NCBI GenBank assembly: GCA_018883625.1
Contig: JAHLFV010000095.1
Location: 1 to 6,630 of the forward strand
DNA length: 6,630 nucleotides
Origin: Candidatus Treponema excrementipullorum
Lineage (GTDB): Bacteria > Spirochaetota > Spirochaetia > Treponematales > Treponemataceae
Direction of reading: 5' to 3'
Part shown: positions 1-5,202 of the stretch, one piece after another
How positions within the stretch are numbered: the first letter of the stretch is position 1
Layout: every line of letters begins with the position of its first letter
Program-made: the position numbers and the translations under genes
Notes under the pieces: model-generated
Seen by the model: the letters and a program-made list of their open reading frames with translations, nothing else
What the model was told of the DNA's origin: nothing
Databases searched by the model: none

Positions 1-732
1 GTGGTAGGGGGTTTTAAATTTAACCGAATTTTTATTTTTGATCTTGAACAGAACGCTTTTCTTTTGGTATTTTCCTATCTTGTAACTTTTGTATGGATTG
101 TAGGAGTAATTAACGCCTATAACCTTATTGACGGTTTAGACGGATTATGTGGTTCCATCACCTTTGTTACTTTTATTACCTATGGCTTTATATATTACAG
201 AATTGTTCCCCATGTAGCTGCGGTATTTTTTATTCTTGCTGCCGCTATTTTGGGATTTCTTGTGTTCAATTGGCCTCCGGCAAAAGTATTTATGGGGGAT
301 AACGGCTCAACTTTTTTAGGATTCAGTGTTGTGGCTTTTGCACTATATACGGAACAAGATGTGAACACTTCAATGACAGTGTACGAGTTTACAAAAATCC
401 TCGTTTTGCTTAATTTAACAGCTATTCCCGTAACGGATACTTTGGCTGCCGTATGGCGCCGAACCCGGGATCATCGTCCTATTATGAGTCCCGATAAGTC
501 TCATATACATCATAAGTTATTGAATATCGGATTCAGTAAAACCGGAGTACTGTATCTTTTATTATCTATCCAAATACTTGTTTGTATTTCCGTATACGTA
601 TCTACACTGCTTACAAAAGTGCAAAGTACAGTGTTACTGTCGGTTACGTACCTTCTTGTGTTGCTGTTTTTTGCCTGGATTCACTATGCAAACAGACGAG
701 CTAATAGAAGAAAAGCTGTTGCAGAACAATAA
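1..732 (+). CDS. WecA/TagO/MraY-family undecaprenyl-phosphate sugar-1-phosphate transferase (5'-truncated by window)
   Basis: The family transfers a HexNAc-1-phosphate from a UDP-sugar to undecaprenyl phosphate at the inner face of the cytoplasmic membrane, the first step of lipid-linked surface glycan synthesis. The visible 243 residues contain the family signatures: NAYNLIDGLDGL at 38-49 (the Asp-rich motif), FMGDNGS at 97-103, and HRPIMSPDKSHIHH at 158-171 (the cytosolic His-rich loop). Hydrophobic membrane segments lie between and after them, and the tail is basic. Full-length relatives are about 320-370 residues, so about 100 N-terminal residues should lie left of the window. The GTG at base 1 is therefore probably an internal Val codon. 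The HIHH loop favours WecA/TagO over MraY, but the exact sugar cannot be told. The gene is followed 34 nt later by the NusG-like gene, probably in the same transcript. Family assignment is firm; specificity is unknown. Confidence 0.92.
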   Translation: MVGGFKFNRIFIFDLEQNAFLLVFSYLVTFVWIVGVINAYNLIDGLDGLCGSITFVTFITYGFIYYRIVPHVAAVFFILAAAILGFLVFNWPPAKVFMGDNGSTFLGFSVVAFALYTEQDVNTSMTVYEFTKILVLLNLTAIPVTDTLAAVWRRTRDHRPIMSPDKSHIHHKLLNIGFSKTGVLYLLLSIQILVCISVYVSTLLTKVQSTVLLSVTYLLVLLFFAWIHYANRRANRRKAVAEQ

Positions 733-766
733 GAGCATTCTGTAAAAACGCAACTTGGATTGTATC

Positions 767-1291
767 ATGGCACATTCTTTTTTCTACGTGTTACAGGTAA
801 AGACAGGGCAAGAGAAAACTATCTCGGAAGAAATAAACGAAAAGTTCGACGCTGTAGATGCTCTGTTTTTGCAACGGCGCTTGTATATCCGGCGTGGGGG
901 AAAAAACTTCTGGGAATTGCAGCCCTTGTTTCCCGGGTATATTTTTGTATGCACGGAAGACTCTTTGGTACCGAAAGATATGATGCTATTGCGAAAAGTT
1001 AAGGGTGTGGCACATTTTTTACCTTCCAACGAAGATGTGCGTTGTCTTAACGAACAGGATTATGCTTTGGTGCAACAGTTTTTGTCTTTTGGAGAAATTG
1101 CCGAACCTTCCACTGCTTTTTTTGATAAAGATGACAGGATTGTTATTGTGGATGGTCCCATGAAGGGAATGGAAGGACAAATCACCAGTGTAGACAGACG
1201 AAAACGTCGGGTAAAACTGGTAGTCACCATGTTCGATACGGAAATGACTTTAAATCTCTCCTACAATTTAATAGAAAAAAAAGATTCGTAA
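767..1291 (+). CDS. NusG-family specialised transcription antiterminator (LoaP/UpxY/RfaH-like)
   Basis: The 174-residue protein has the two-domain NusG layout. An N-terminal NGN domain spans about 3-105 and contains LFPGYIF at 54-60, the family's diagnostic Phe-Pro-Gly-Tyr element that packs on RNA polymerase. A C-terminal KOW domain spans about 118-172, with VDGPMKGMEGQI near 128-139 followed by a basic run. The KOW wording and basic linker look most like LoaP, a paralog that lets polymerase read through terminators in long polysaccharide or secondary-metabolite operons. This is inferred from remembered family patterns. ATG at 767 is preferred because the protein then begins just before the NGN strand FFYVLQVKTG. 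An in-frame TTG at 755 would add four residues. Neither start has a good Shine-Dalgarno site, which suggests translation coupled to the upstream transferase. No long polysaccharide operon follows, so the target is either outside the window or lost. Confidence 0.85.
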   Translation: MAHSFFYVLQVKTGQEKTISEEINEKFDAVDALFLQRRLYIRRGGKNFWELQPLFPGYIFVCTEDSLVPKDMMLLRKVKGVAHFLPSNEDVRCLNEQDYALVQQFLSFGEIAEPSTAFFDKDDRIVIVDGPMKGMEGQITSVDRRKRRVKLVVTMFDTEMTLNLSYNLIEKKDS

Positions 1292-1342
1292 GTCATTATG
1301 CCAAGACTTTATTAGGCAGTCGCGGAGTCTGTTGTATATAAT

Positions 1343-1420
1343 TTGAAAAGTCATAAAATTTCTATGTAAAATATATTGAAAAGTCATAAATTTAAGACTA
1401 AAATATGTTTGAAAAGTCAT
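1343..1420 (+). repeat. Three-copy direct repeat with exact 33-bp period
   Basis: TTGAAAAGTCAT occurs at 1343-1354, 1376-1387 and 1409-1420, so the period is exactly 33 bp. The first two copies share 15 bp (TTGAAAAGTCATAAA), and their units also share a TAAAAT near the end. The third copy diverges right after the 12-mer. Thirty-three base pairs is about three helical turns, placing the copies on nearly the same face of the DNA. Possible roles are accessory or core binding sites for the recombinase encoded 168 bp downstream, regulator operators, or tandem promoter elements. The first two units place TTGAAA 18 and 17 nt upstream of TAAAAT, which resembles -35/-10 spacing. No further copy was seen elsewhere in the window on either strand. 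Confidence 0.85.
1382..1399. promoter_or_regulatory. 18-bp near-palindrome inside repeat unit 2
   Basis: AGTCATAAATTTAAGACT is an inverted repeat centred between 1390 and 1391, with eight of nine base pairs symmetric and an AAATTT core. Unit 1 carries a related but shorter dyad at 1352-1366 (CATA and TATG arms around AAATTT, one mismatch). Such dyads are typical of dimeric repressor operators or of recombinase core sites. Which of these applies here is not decidable from the sequence. Confidence 0.5.
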
Positions 1421-1502
1421 TTTCGGGGATTTTCATGTTATATCGTAAAATTTTGTGATGTTTTTTACCAATATACCCCAAGAGGATGATATCTTGTTTT
1501 GA

Positions 1503-1511
1503 TGGTATAAA
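1503..1511 (+). promoter_or_regulatory. Candidate extended -10 promoter for the recombinase
   Basis: TGGTATAAA matches the extended -10 pattern (TG, one base, then a TATAAT-like hexamer) and lies 76 nt upstream of the recombinase ATG. No convincing -35 hexamer sits 16-18 nt upstream, which is tolerated in extended -10 promoters. In AT-rich DNA such matches are common, so confidence is limited. Confidence 0.4.
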
Positions 1512-1518
1512 ATAACAG

Positions 1519-1531
1519 AAACACTGTGTTT
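1519..1531. promoter_or_regulatory. 13-bp palindrome overlapping the expected transcription start
   Basis: AAACACTGTGTTT is a perfect 6-bp inverted repeat around one central base. It starts 7 nt after the candidate -10 element, where a transcription start would be expected. The position fits an operator for repression or autoregulation of the recombinase. It could also form a weak AT-rich hairpin, but the stem is too weak for an intrinsic terminator. Confidence 0.35.
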
Positions 1532-1587
1532 TTAATTATCCACTTTGTATATGTTTTCTCTAGAACTATCTGAAGTTTGGAGGAAAT

Positions 1588-2433
1588 ATGAAGTACAGTG
1601 ATGCACAAAATTATCTGTTTGATTTTGAAAAAAATCTTATAAAAGAAGACAAAGCTCCGGCAACTGTAAAAAAGTATGTGGGTGATGTCAGGATTTTTCT
1701 TGAATGGTGTGACAAAAAACATGAACAAGAGATTTCTTTACAAATTTTACAACACTATAGGGAAGATTTGTTTTCTAGAAGAAAGATAAGTGGGTGTAAT
1801 TCTGTTTTAATTTCCTTAAATAAGTTTTTTGCTCGATATTCAGATACAGACAGCTTACATGTTAGATTGATAAAAACTCAAAGACAGACAAGTTTAGATA
1901 AAATTTTCTCTCTGAAAGAGTACAATATGCTTCTTAATAAAGCCTTGGAAATCGGGAACAAACGATTATATTGCATAATGCGTGTTCTGGCTTCTTCCGG
2001 TATCAGAGTAGGTGAACTGGCTTATATAAAAGTTGAAACACTTTGTATGGGGCGATGCCTGGTTAGTAATAAAGGTAAAGTTCGGGAGATATTCATCCCC
2101 TATAATGTGTGTCAGGTTTTACTAGAATACTGCTCCGAAGTTCACATAGAAACTGGAATGATTTTCTGTTCTCCCAGAAATCCAAATAAACTTATTGACA
2201 GAGGACAATTATGGAGAGATTTTAATAAACTGGAACGTTTATTGAATTTCCCAAAAGGAACAGTTCATGCACACAGTTTCCGACATTTTTTTGCGAAACA
2301 ATACTTTTGCTTATACAAAGACTTAGGTGAATTGGCAGATATTTTGGGACATGCCTCTATAGAAACAACCCGTATTTACACCCGTACCACTGCTTTTGAA
2401 AAAAAAACTCGGATAGAAGCGTTAAATCTATGA
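1588..2433 (+). CDS. Tyrosine recombinase / integrase (XerC/D-like, single complete gene)
   Basis: The protein catalyses site-specific strand exchange through a covalent 3'-phosphotyrosine intermediate. It has 281 residues, slightly shorter than XerC/XerD (about 295-300). An N-terminal SAM-like core-binding domain covers about 1-95 (with APATVKKYVGDVRIFLEW) and the catalytic domain about 105-281. The catalytic set is complete: Arg140 in SSGIRVGEL, Lys162 in the beta-hairpin NKGKVR, His229 and Arg232 in HSFRH, His255 in LGH, and Tyr264 in IYTR. The His-to-Tyr spacing of nine residues is canonical. The start follows GGAGG at 1579-1583. It lacks an Arm-binding N-terminus and the extra helix insert of integron integrases. 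A phase-variation invertase, a small-element integrase or a stand-alone Xer paralog are all possible. Neighbouring repeats make a local substrate plausible. It converges on the channel gene with one base between the stops. Confidence 0.92.
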   Translation: MKYSDAQNYLFDFEKNLIKEDKAPATVKKYVGDVRIFLEWCDKKHEQEISLQILQHYREDLFSRRKISGCNSVLISLNKFFARYSDTDSLHVRLIKTQRQTSLDKIFSLKEYNMLLNKALEIGNKRLYCIMRVLASSGIRVGELAYIKVETLCMGRCLVSNKGKVREIFIPYNVCQVLLEYCSEVHIETGMIFCSPRNPNKLIDRGQLWRDFNKLERLLNFPKGTVHAHSFRHFFAKQYFCLYKDLGELADILGHASIETTRIYTRTTAFEKKTRIEALNL

Positions 2434-2434
2434 A

Positions 2435-3373
2435 TTAGATACATAAGAGTACACAATTTATTATGCAAAATACTGTTGCAAGAATGAGGGCGAAAATGCG
2501 ATCTATTCTGAAACTTATATCAATGAGCTGTTTTTCTTCCGAACTTCTCATACCATCCGTTTGAATCAGTACAATAAAAATTAACAGTATGCAAAGCATT
2601 GCCAAAAAATGTATGGAATCCAACAGTGTCAGAGATGTGGAAGAGGGAACGATAGATTCAACTACATATTTGTTACTGACAACAGCAAATAATCCGGCAG
2701 AGGGCAGAGATAGGCGAGAGTCTGTATTCGGTTTCATGAAAAACGGTAAAAATGATATTAAAATGGAAATATAGACTCCTGCCGTAAGTTTGAAGAAGGT
2801 AATCCAAGAATTGCTTCTTGTGATACCAATACATGCGATAATACGGGAATAATCGTTGCTTTCTGAGGTAGCTGAGGAATTGCCAAAGTTAGTATTATAC
2901 TCTATAACCGAATTACCGATCTTAAAAGACGTTATATCCCATCCGTCTATGGTGATAAGATTGGAAACTCCTGAATTTACCGTATCTGCAATAAAGTTTA
3001 CTTCACTTATGTCCCGATAATCTTCGATTTCTATTTTTAATTCAGCCACTTCAAAAGGAAATTTTCTCAAATCCCATTTATATTGGTACTGAGCCTGTAT
3101 TTTTTGTTGCATCCAATATTGTCCCGTATCTAGTTGTTGCGAAGAATAAATACTGCTGGTAAAAGAAATATCATTTACCGGATCTATACTGTTTTGAAAA
3201 TCTGTTTCTTCTCCGTCGTACAAAGACCACAACCAATAATCAGCACAAAAAGTTTGTTCAATATAGTCAAAGTTATATAGCCCGGTAATGAATATTCCAA
3301 AAGGATAATCCTTGGCACTGACTGTCTGAAAAAAAAGTAAAATAAAAATGTATGTGTAAAAATGTTTTTTCAT
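2435..3373 (-). CDS. Prokaryotic pentameric ligand-gated ion channel (Cys-loop receptor superfamily) homolog
   Basis: The chosen start gives 312 residues with a signal peptide at about 1-20 (MKK, hydrophobic core, VSA before Lys21). An extracytoplasmic beta-rich domain extends to about 190. It contains WDLRKFPFEVAELKIEIED at 100-118, matching the Cys-loop region; bacterial members lack the Cys pair. Four helices follow: TM1 about 192-213 with a conserved-type Pro210, TM2 about 221-243 ending IVP, TM3 about 249-271 introduced by SLTLLDSIH, and TM4 about 293-311. The TM2-TM3 link resembles the LP...T pattern of GLIC-like channels. Upstream in-frame ATGs at 3439 and 3412 lack a Shine-Dalgarno site and would bury the signal peptide, whereas 3373 has AGAAGA four bases before it. 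Ligand and ion selectivity are unknown. It lies 149 nt downstream of the - strand operon, so co-transcription is uncertain. Some relatives of this type may not conduct ions. Confidence 0.75.
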   Translation of the reverse strand: MKKHFYTYIFILLFFQTVSAKDYPFGIFITGLYNFDYIEQTFCADYWLWSLYDGEETDFQNSIDPVNDISFTSSIYSSQQLDTGQYWMQQKIQAQYQYKWDLRKFPFEVAELKIEIEDYRDISEVNFIADTVNSGVSNLITIDGWDITSFKIGNSVIEYNTNFGNSSATSESNDYSRIIACIGITRSNSWITFFKLTAGVYISILISFLPFFMKPNTDSRLSLPSAGLFAVVSNKYVVESIVPSSTSLTLLDSIHFLAMLCILLIFIVLIQTDGMRSSEEKQLIDISFRIDRIFALILATVFCIINCVLLCI

Positions 3374-3406
3374 GGATTCTTCTGTGTATGAAAGAAGTCC
3401 ATAAAG

Positions 3407-3491
3407 AGTCATTCTGTTTCTGTACAATTTTCGTGGCATACGTTGGGGGAAAGAGCACAGAGAGATAACATTTTATATGTTCAGAATGACT
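3407..3491. repeat. 10-bp inverted repeat flanking 65 bp upstream of the channel gene
   Basis: AGTCATTCTG at 3407-3416 is the exact reverse complement of CAGAATGACT at 3482-3491. The enclosed 65 bp include a - strand TATAAA hexamer (complement of 3472-3477) inside a small AACAT/ATGTT dyad at 3467-3481. The arrangement would suit either a regulator binding at two sites or a small invertible promoter segment. A 10-bp match at this spacing is also expected about once by chance in a window of this size. Confidence 0.4.
3472..3477 (-). promoter_or_regulatory. Weak -10 candidate for the channel gene
   Basis: The - strand reads TATAAA here, about 100 nt upstream of the channel start and within the 149-nt gap after the preceding gene. 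A TTTGCA hexamer lies only 13 nt upstream, which is too close for a standard -35, and nothing better is seen at 17 nt. It may be a weak or activated promoter, or chance in AT-rich DNA. Confidence 0.25.
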
Positions 3492-3522
3492 GCAAAATGG
3501 GCTTAGTGTAGCGGTTACTTCA

Positions 3523-4188
3523 CTAATTTTTGAACAAAACCTGTAAGCGATTTTTTAAAAATTGCAAACACTTCTCTTCTGAAACTTTGCCATCAACACC
3601 GTTCATCTGACTATCCAAACACTTTTCATAAGTATCAAAAGAGTCTATATCTCCTCGGGATAAGGTTCTTCTTAAACAGATACTGCAGTCTGGAAGAAGG
3701 GTAGGTTCATAACCAAAAGAAAGCAAAGAGATTAATTCAATACAGGTGACGGTTACCGGATACCGCTGATTTTCTCTGTTGATAGTAATGGAGAAAATAT
3801 CTTCCAAAGATTTAAATCCACCTTTTTTTGTCAGATAAAAATCTATTCCTGCTTCAATGGCACCGATCAGCCATATTTTGTTCTTAAAAATAGTCCATTT
3901 TTCTATATTCAGATATTCGCCAGACTGTCGGTCGTTACTGGTATTAAAGTTACATCTGTTACGGTAAACGTCAGGATTTGAGGTAGCTTGGGCAACAGTA
4001 GATAAACACCAGTTTAAATCTTCTTGTCGTCCGACAATAAGAAACGGTATTTCCCTATTTTCTTGATTGCTAATATGGGGATTTCCTGTTTTTGCATTAT
4101 TGTACAAAGCGATAATTTTATCAATTTCTGCCTTCTCTTGTTGAATACTTTCTTTTTCCGCTGCTTTCCGTATTGTATCTTCTTTCAT
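3523..4188 (-). CDS. Hypothetical soluble protein of the DUF2589 cluster
   Basis: I do not recognise this 221-residue protein. It has no signal peptide or membrane segment. Residues 2-30 are highly charged and Glu/Lys-rich and should form a helix or short coiled coil. The remainder looks globular, with hydrophobic stretches IPFLIVG at 47-53, KNKIWLIGAIEAGIDFYL at 102-119 and VTCIELISLLSFGYEP at 147-162, and a DCSIC pair at 167-171. The ATG at 4188 is chosen because GGAGGA sits six bases upstream (complement of 4195-4200). A longer in-frame start at 4254 has no such site and would overlap the preceding gene. It follows that gene by 19 nt, so the two are almost certainly co-transcribed. It may be a partner, cofactor or inhibitor of the cysteine-peptidase-like protein, but nothing in the sequence shows this directly. 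Confidence 0.8.
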   Translation of the reverse strand: MKEDTIRKAAEKESIQQEKAEIDKIIALYNNAKTGNPHISNQENREIPFLIVGRQEDLNWCLSTVAQATSNPDVYRNRCNFNTSNDRQSGEYLNIEKWTIFKNKIWLIGAIEAGIDFYLTKKGGFKSLEDIFSITINRENQRYPVTVTCIELISLLSFGYEPTLLPDCSICLRRTLSRGDIDSFDTYEKCLDSQMNGVDGKVSEEKCLQFLKNRLQVLFKN

Positions 4189-4194
4189 ATTTGT

Positions 4195-4200
4195 TCCTCC
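4195..4200 (-). promoter_or_regulatory. Shine-Dalgarno site deciding the start at 4188
   Basis: The - strand reads GGAGGA six nt before the ATG at 4186-4188 and begins eight nt after the upstream gene's stop. It is a near-perfect ribosome binding site and rules against the longer open frame that begins at 4254. Confidence 0.8.
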
Positions 4201-4207
4201 AAAATTG

Positions 4208-4630
4208 TTACATTTGTGTAAAAATCCGTTTGCCCATACATTTCCCTTGGGCAACGGTTCTGGAATTTCCTAAAGGATCGTAAGATACATATCCTTTCCC
4301 ATCTCCTACCACAAAGTGGGTGTACGAACCATTGACGAATTGCAAAATTTCGTACTCATTTTGCCGAGGAAGATACTGTTCGCTATCTTTCCGTACTGTA
4401 AAATTCAGTCCTGTCATATATCCAAGTACAGAAGCGGGATCCAATAAGGTTGCTTCTTCGTCAACCCATTTTTTCTCCAATACTCGGACAAACACCTCCA
4501 CGGCATCAATTCGTTTTCCTGTTATCCTTTCTGCCATATGTACCAAAGACAGAAAATAACATCCGTATTCTCCCAAGTTTTTCATTATCCGTTGTCGGCT
4601 TTCTTTAGGTATGGTATCTTGTTTAGACAT
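4208..4630 (-). CDS. Small C39/papain-like protein, possibly DUF261 family
   Basis: The gene encodes 140 residues with no signal peptide. The sequence shows a possible papain-fold catalytic set: Cys24 in YGCYFLSL at the start of a helix, His105 in YTHFVVGDG, and Asp118 in VSYDPLGNSRTV. The order Cys, then His, then Asp within a beta-hairpin that reads HFVV...DP is what C39-like peptidases and related transglutaminase-fold proteins show. The YGC(F/Y) start and YDPLG end also resemble DUF261, a family of unknown function I associate with Borrelia and Treponema; both assignments are from memory. An in-frame ATG at 4681 is rejected because AGGAG lies seven bases before 4630. That site overlaps the stop codon of the preceding DUF2589 gene, implying translational coupling. 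A peptidase, amidase or inactive binding role are all possible. Confidence 0.72.
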   Translation of the reverse strand: MSKQDTIPKESRQRIMKNLGEYGCYFLSLVHMAERITGKRIDAVEVFVRVLEKKWVDEEATLLDPASVLGYMTGLNFTVRKDSEQYLPRQNEYEILQFVNGSYTHFVVGDGKGYVSYDPLGNSRTVAQGKCMGKRIFTQM

Positions 4631-4637
4631 ATTATTT

Positions 4638-4643
4638 CTCCTA
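4638..4643 (-). promoter_or_regulatory. Stop codon fused to Shine-Dalgarno (TAGGAG)
   Basis: On the - strand the TAG stop of the DUF2589 gene shares its last two bases with the AGGAG ribosome binding site of the next gene, and the next ATG follows seven nt later. A ribosome terminating on the first gene would sit on the next gene's initiation region, a usual sign of coupled translation and fixed product ratio. Confidence 0.7.
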
Positions 4644-5183
4644 TGTGCTTTGAACTGATTGAGCCAGAATATCAAGGACACGGCTTAAACCTTCTGGCAT
4701 TTGTTGTTGCCGTGCCTTAACTTGAATTTGATACTTTGCGCTTTGATTGGATTCTCGCGTTCCTGTTGCCTGAGCAGAAACTTTTCCGCACACAGTAACA
4801 CCATTCTGTTCCGGCATTTCGTCGTTTTCAACAGAAAAAGACTTTTCTTCCTTTGTAGTAGAAGTTACTTCCATTTGGAATTCCACATTTACTTCCTCTA
4901 CCGCCAAATTGGGAACCGGTACGATGGCAAGCAGTGGTGCCTGAATGGATAAAGTCTCTCCCGTGCCATCATGTTCTTCCCGATAAAGCGTAAAGGAAAG
5001 TGATCGTGTGTGTGCAGTTCCGTCGTCTTTTTGTTCAATTCCTACTGTCCGGATAAAGTCTACAGTACTGTTGGCAAGTTCCATTTGTGCATCGGCAGCT
5101 GCTTTAAGGGGAGCCGCTATCAAGTCGGCAATAGATATTCTGCTAAGACTGTTTTTCATTTGGGTACCTTCTCCTCTTGCCAT
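4641..5183 (-). CDS. DUF2589-family protein (paralog C, third in the operon)
   Basis: The 180-residue protein has no signal peptide or membrane helix and matches the DUF2589 pattern as I know it. An amphipathic N-terminal helix is marked by IADLIAAPLKAAADAQ (18-33) and VDFIRTVG (41-48). Next comes LSFTLYRE, then the strand APLLAIVPVPNL (82-93), which is the family's most recognisable motif, then VNVEFQMEVTST (98-109). The Ser/Glu-rich middle is variable and the end is conserved: SNQSAKYQIQVKA (145-157) and MPEGLSRVLDIL (162-173). The family's biochemical function is not known to me; the layout suggests a beta-sandwich with N- and C-terminal helices that could self-assemble. Two starts are possible, 5183 (AAGGAG six bases upstream) and 5159 (GGAGAAGG upstream). 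The gene follows its paralog by 19 nt. Confidence 0.88.
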   Translation of the reverse strand: MARGEGTQMKNSLSRISIADLIAAPLKAAADAQMELANSTVDFIRTVGIEQKDDGTAHTRSLSFTLYREEHDGTGETLSIQAPLLAIVPVPNLAVEEVNVEFQMEVTSTTKEEKSFSVENDEMPEQNGVTVCGKVSAQATGTRESNQSAKYQIQVKARQQQMPEGLSRVLDILAQSVQST

Positions 5184-5195
5184 CGTGTTCTCCTT
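5157..5195 (-). promoter_or_regulatory. Two nested Shine-Dalgarno/ATG pairs
   Basis: On the - strand AAGGAG (complement of 5190-5195) precedes ATG 5181-5183 by six nt. GGAGAAGG (complement of 5167-5174) precedes the in-frame ATG 5157-5159 by seven nt. The second protein would lack MARGEGTQ. The conserved DUF2589 part begins after both starts, so both products could fold. The first start is annotated because it is also well spaced from the upstream stop. Confidence 0.5.
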
Positions 5196-5202
5196 TTATC
5201 TT

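Larger units (their letters stand above)
1292..1587. other. Gene-free junction between antiterminator and recombinase
   Basis: These 296 nt contain no credible gene; the one opposite-strand open frame here runs into the recombinase gene and encodes nothing recognisable. From left to right the stretch holds a weak dyad (AGACT at 1304-1308 with AGTCT at 1326-1330), a TATAAT hexamer at 1337-1342 with no good -35, a three-copy 33-bp-period repeat array, an extended -10 element, a 13-bp palindrome and the Shine-Dalgarno site of the recombinase. I see no GC-rich hairpin followed by a T-run. Transcription from the antiterminator gene may therefore continue into the recombinase. Confidence 0.7.

Noticed and set aside
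1343..1420. CRISPR array
   Set aside because: Only three 12-15-bp repeats with gaps of about 18-21 bp, third copy truncated, spacers partly similar, and no cas genes. The period is too short for CRISPR.
1411..1424. Terminator hairpin at GAAAAGTCATTTTC after the antiterminator gene
   Set aside because: The stem is five base pairs and AT-rich without a following T-run. It is better explained as part of repeat copy 3.
1465..1728. 87-codon - strand open frame over the junction and recombinase start
   Set aside because: It is rich in Phe, Ile and Lys from AT-rich antisense sequence, has no recognisable domain, and overlaps a confident gene.
1588..2433. Integron integrase with the - strand genes as cassettes
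   Set aside because: Treponema denticola carries a known integron, but this protein lacks the extra helix insert typical of IntI. No attC-like inverted core sites were seen between the genes, which share tight operon spacing instead.
3374..3439. N-terminal extension of the channel protein to ATG at 3439 or 3412
   Set aside because: Both lack a Shine-Dalgarno site and would place a polar basic stretch before an obvious MKK signal peptide.
4189..4254. N-terminal extension of the hypothetical protein to an ATG at 4254
   Set aside because: It has no ribosome binding site and would overlap the preceding gene by 47 nt, whereas the ATG at 4188 has GGAGGA at ideal spacing.
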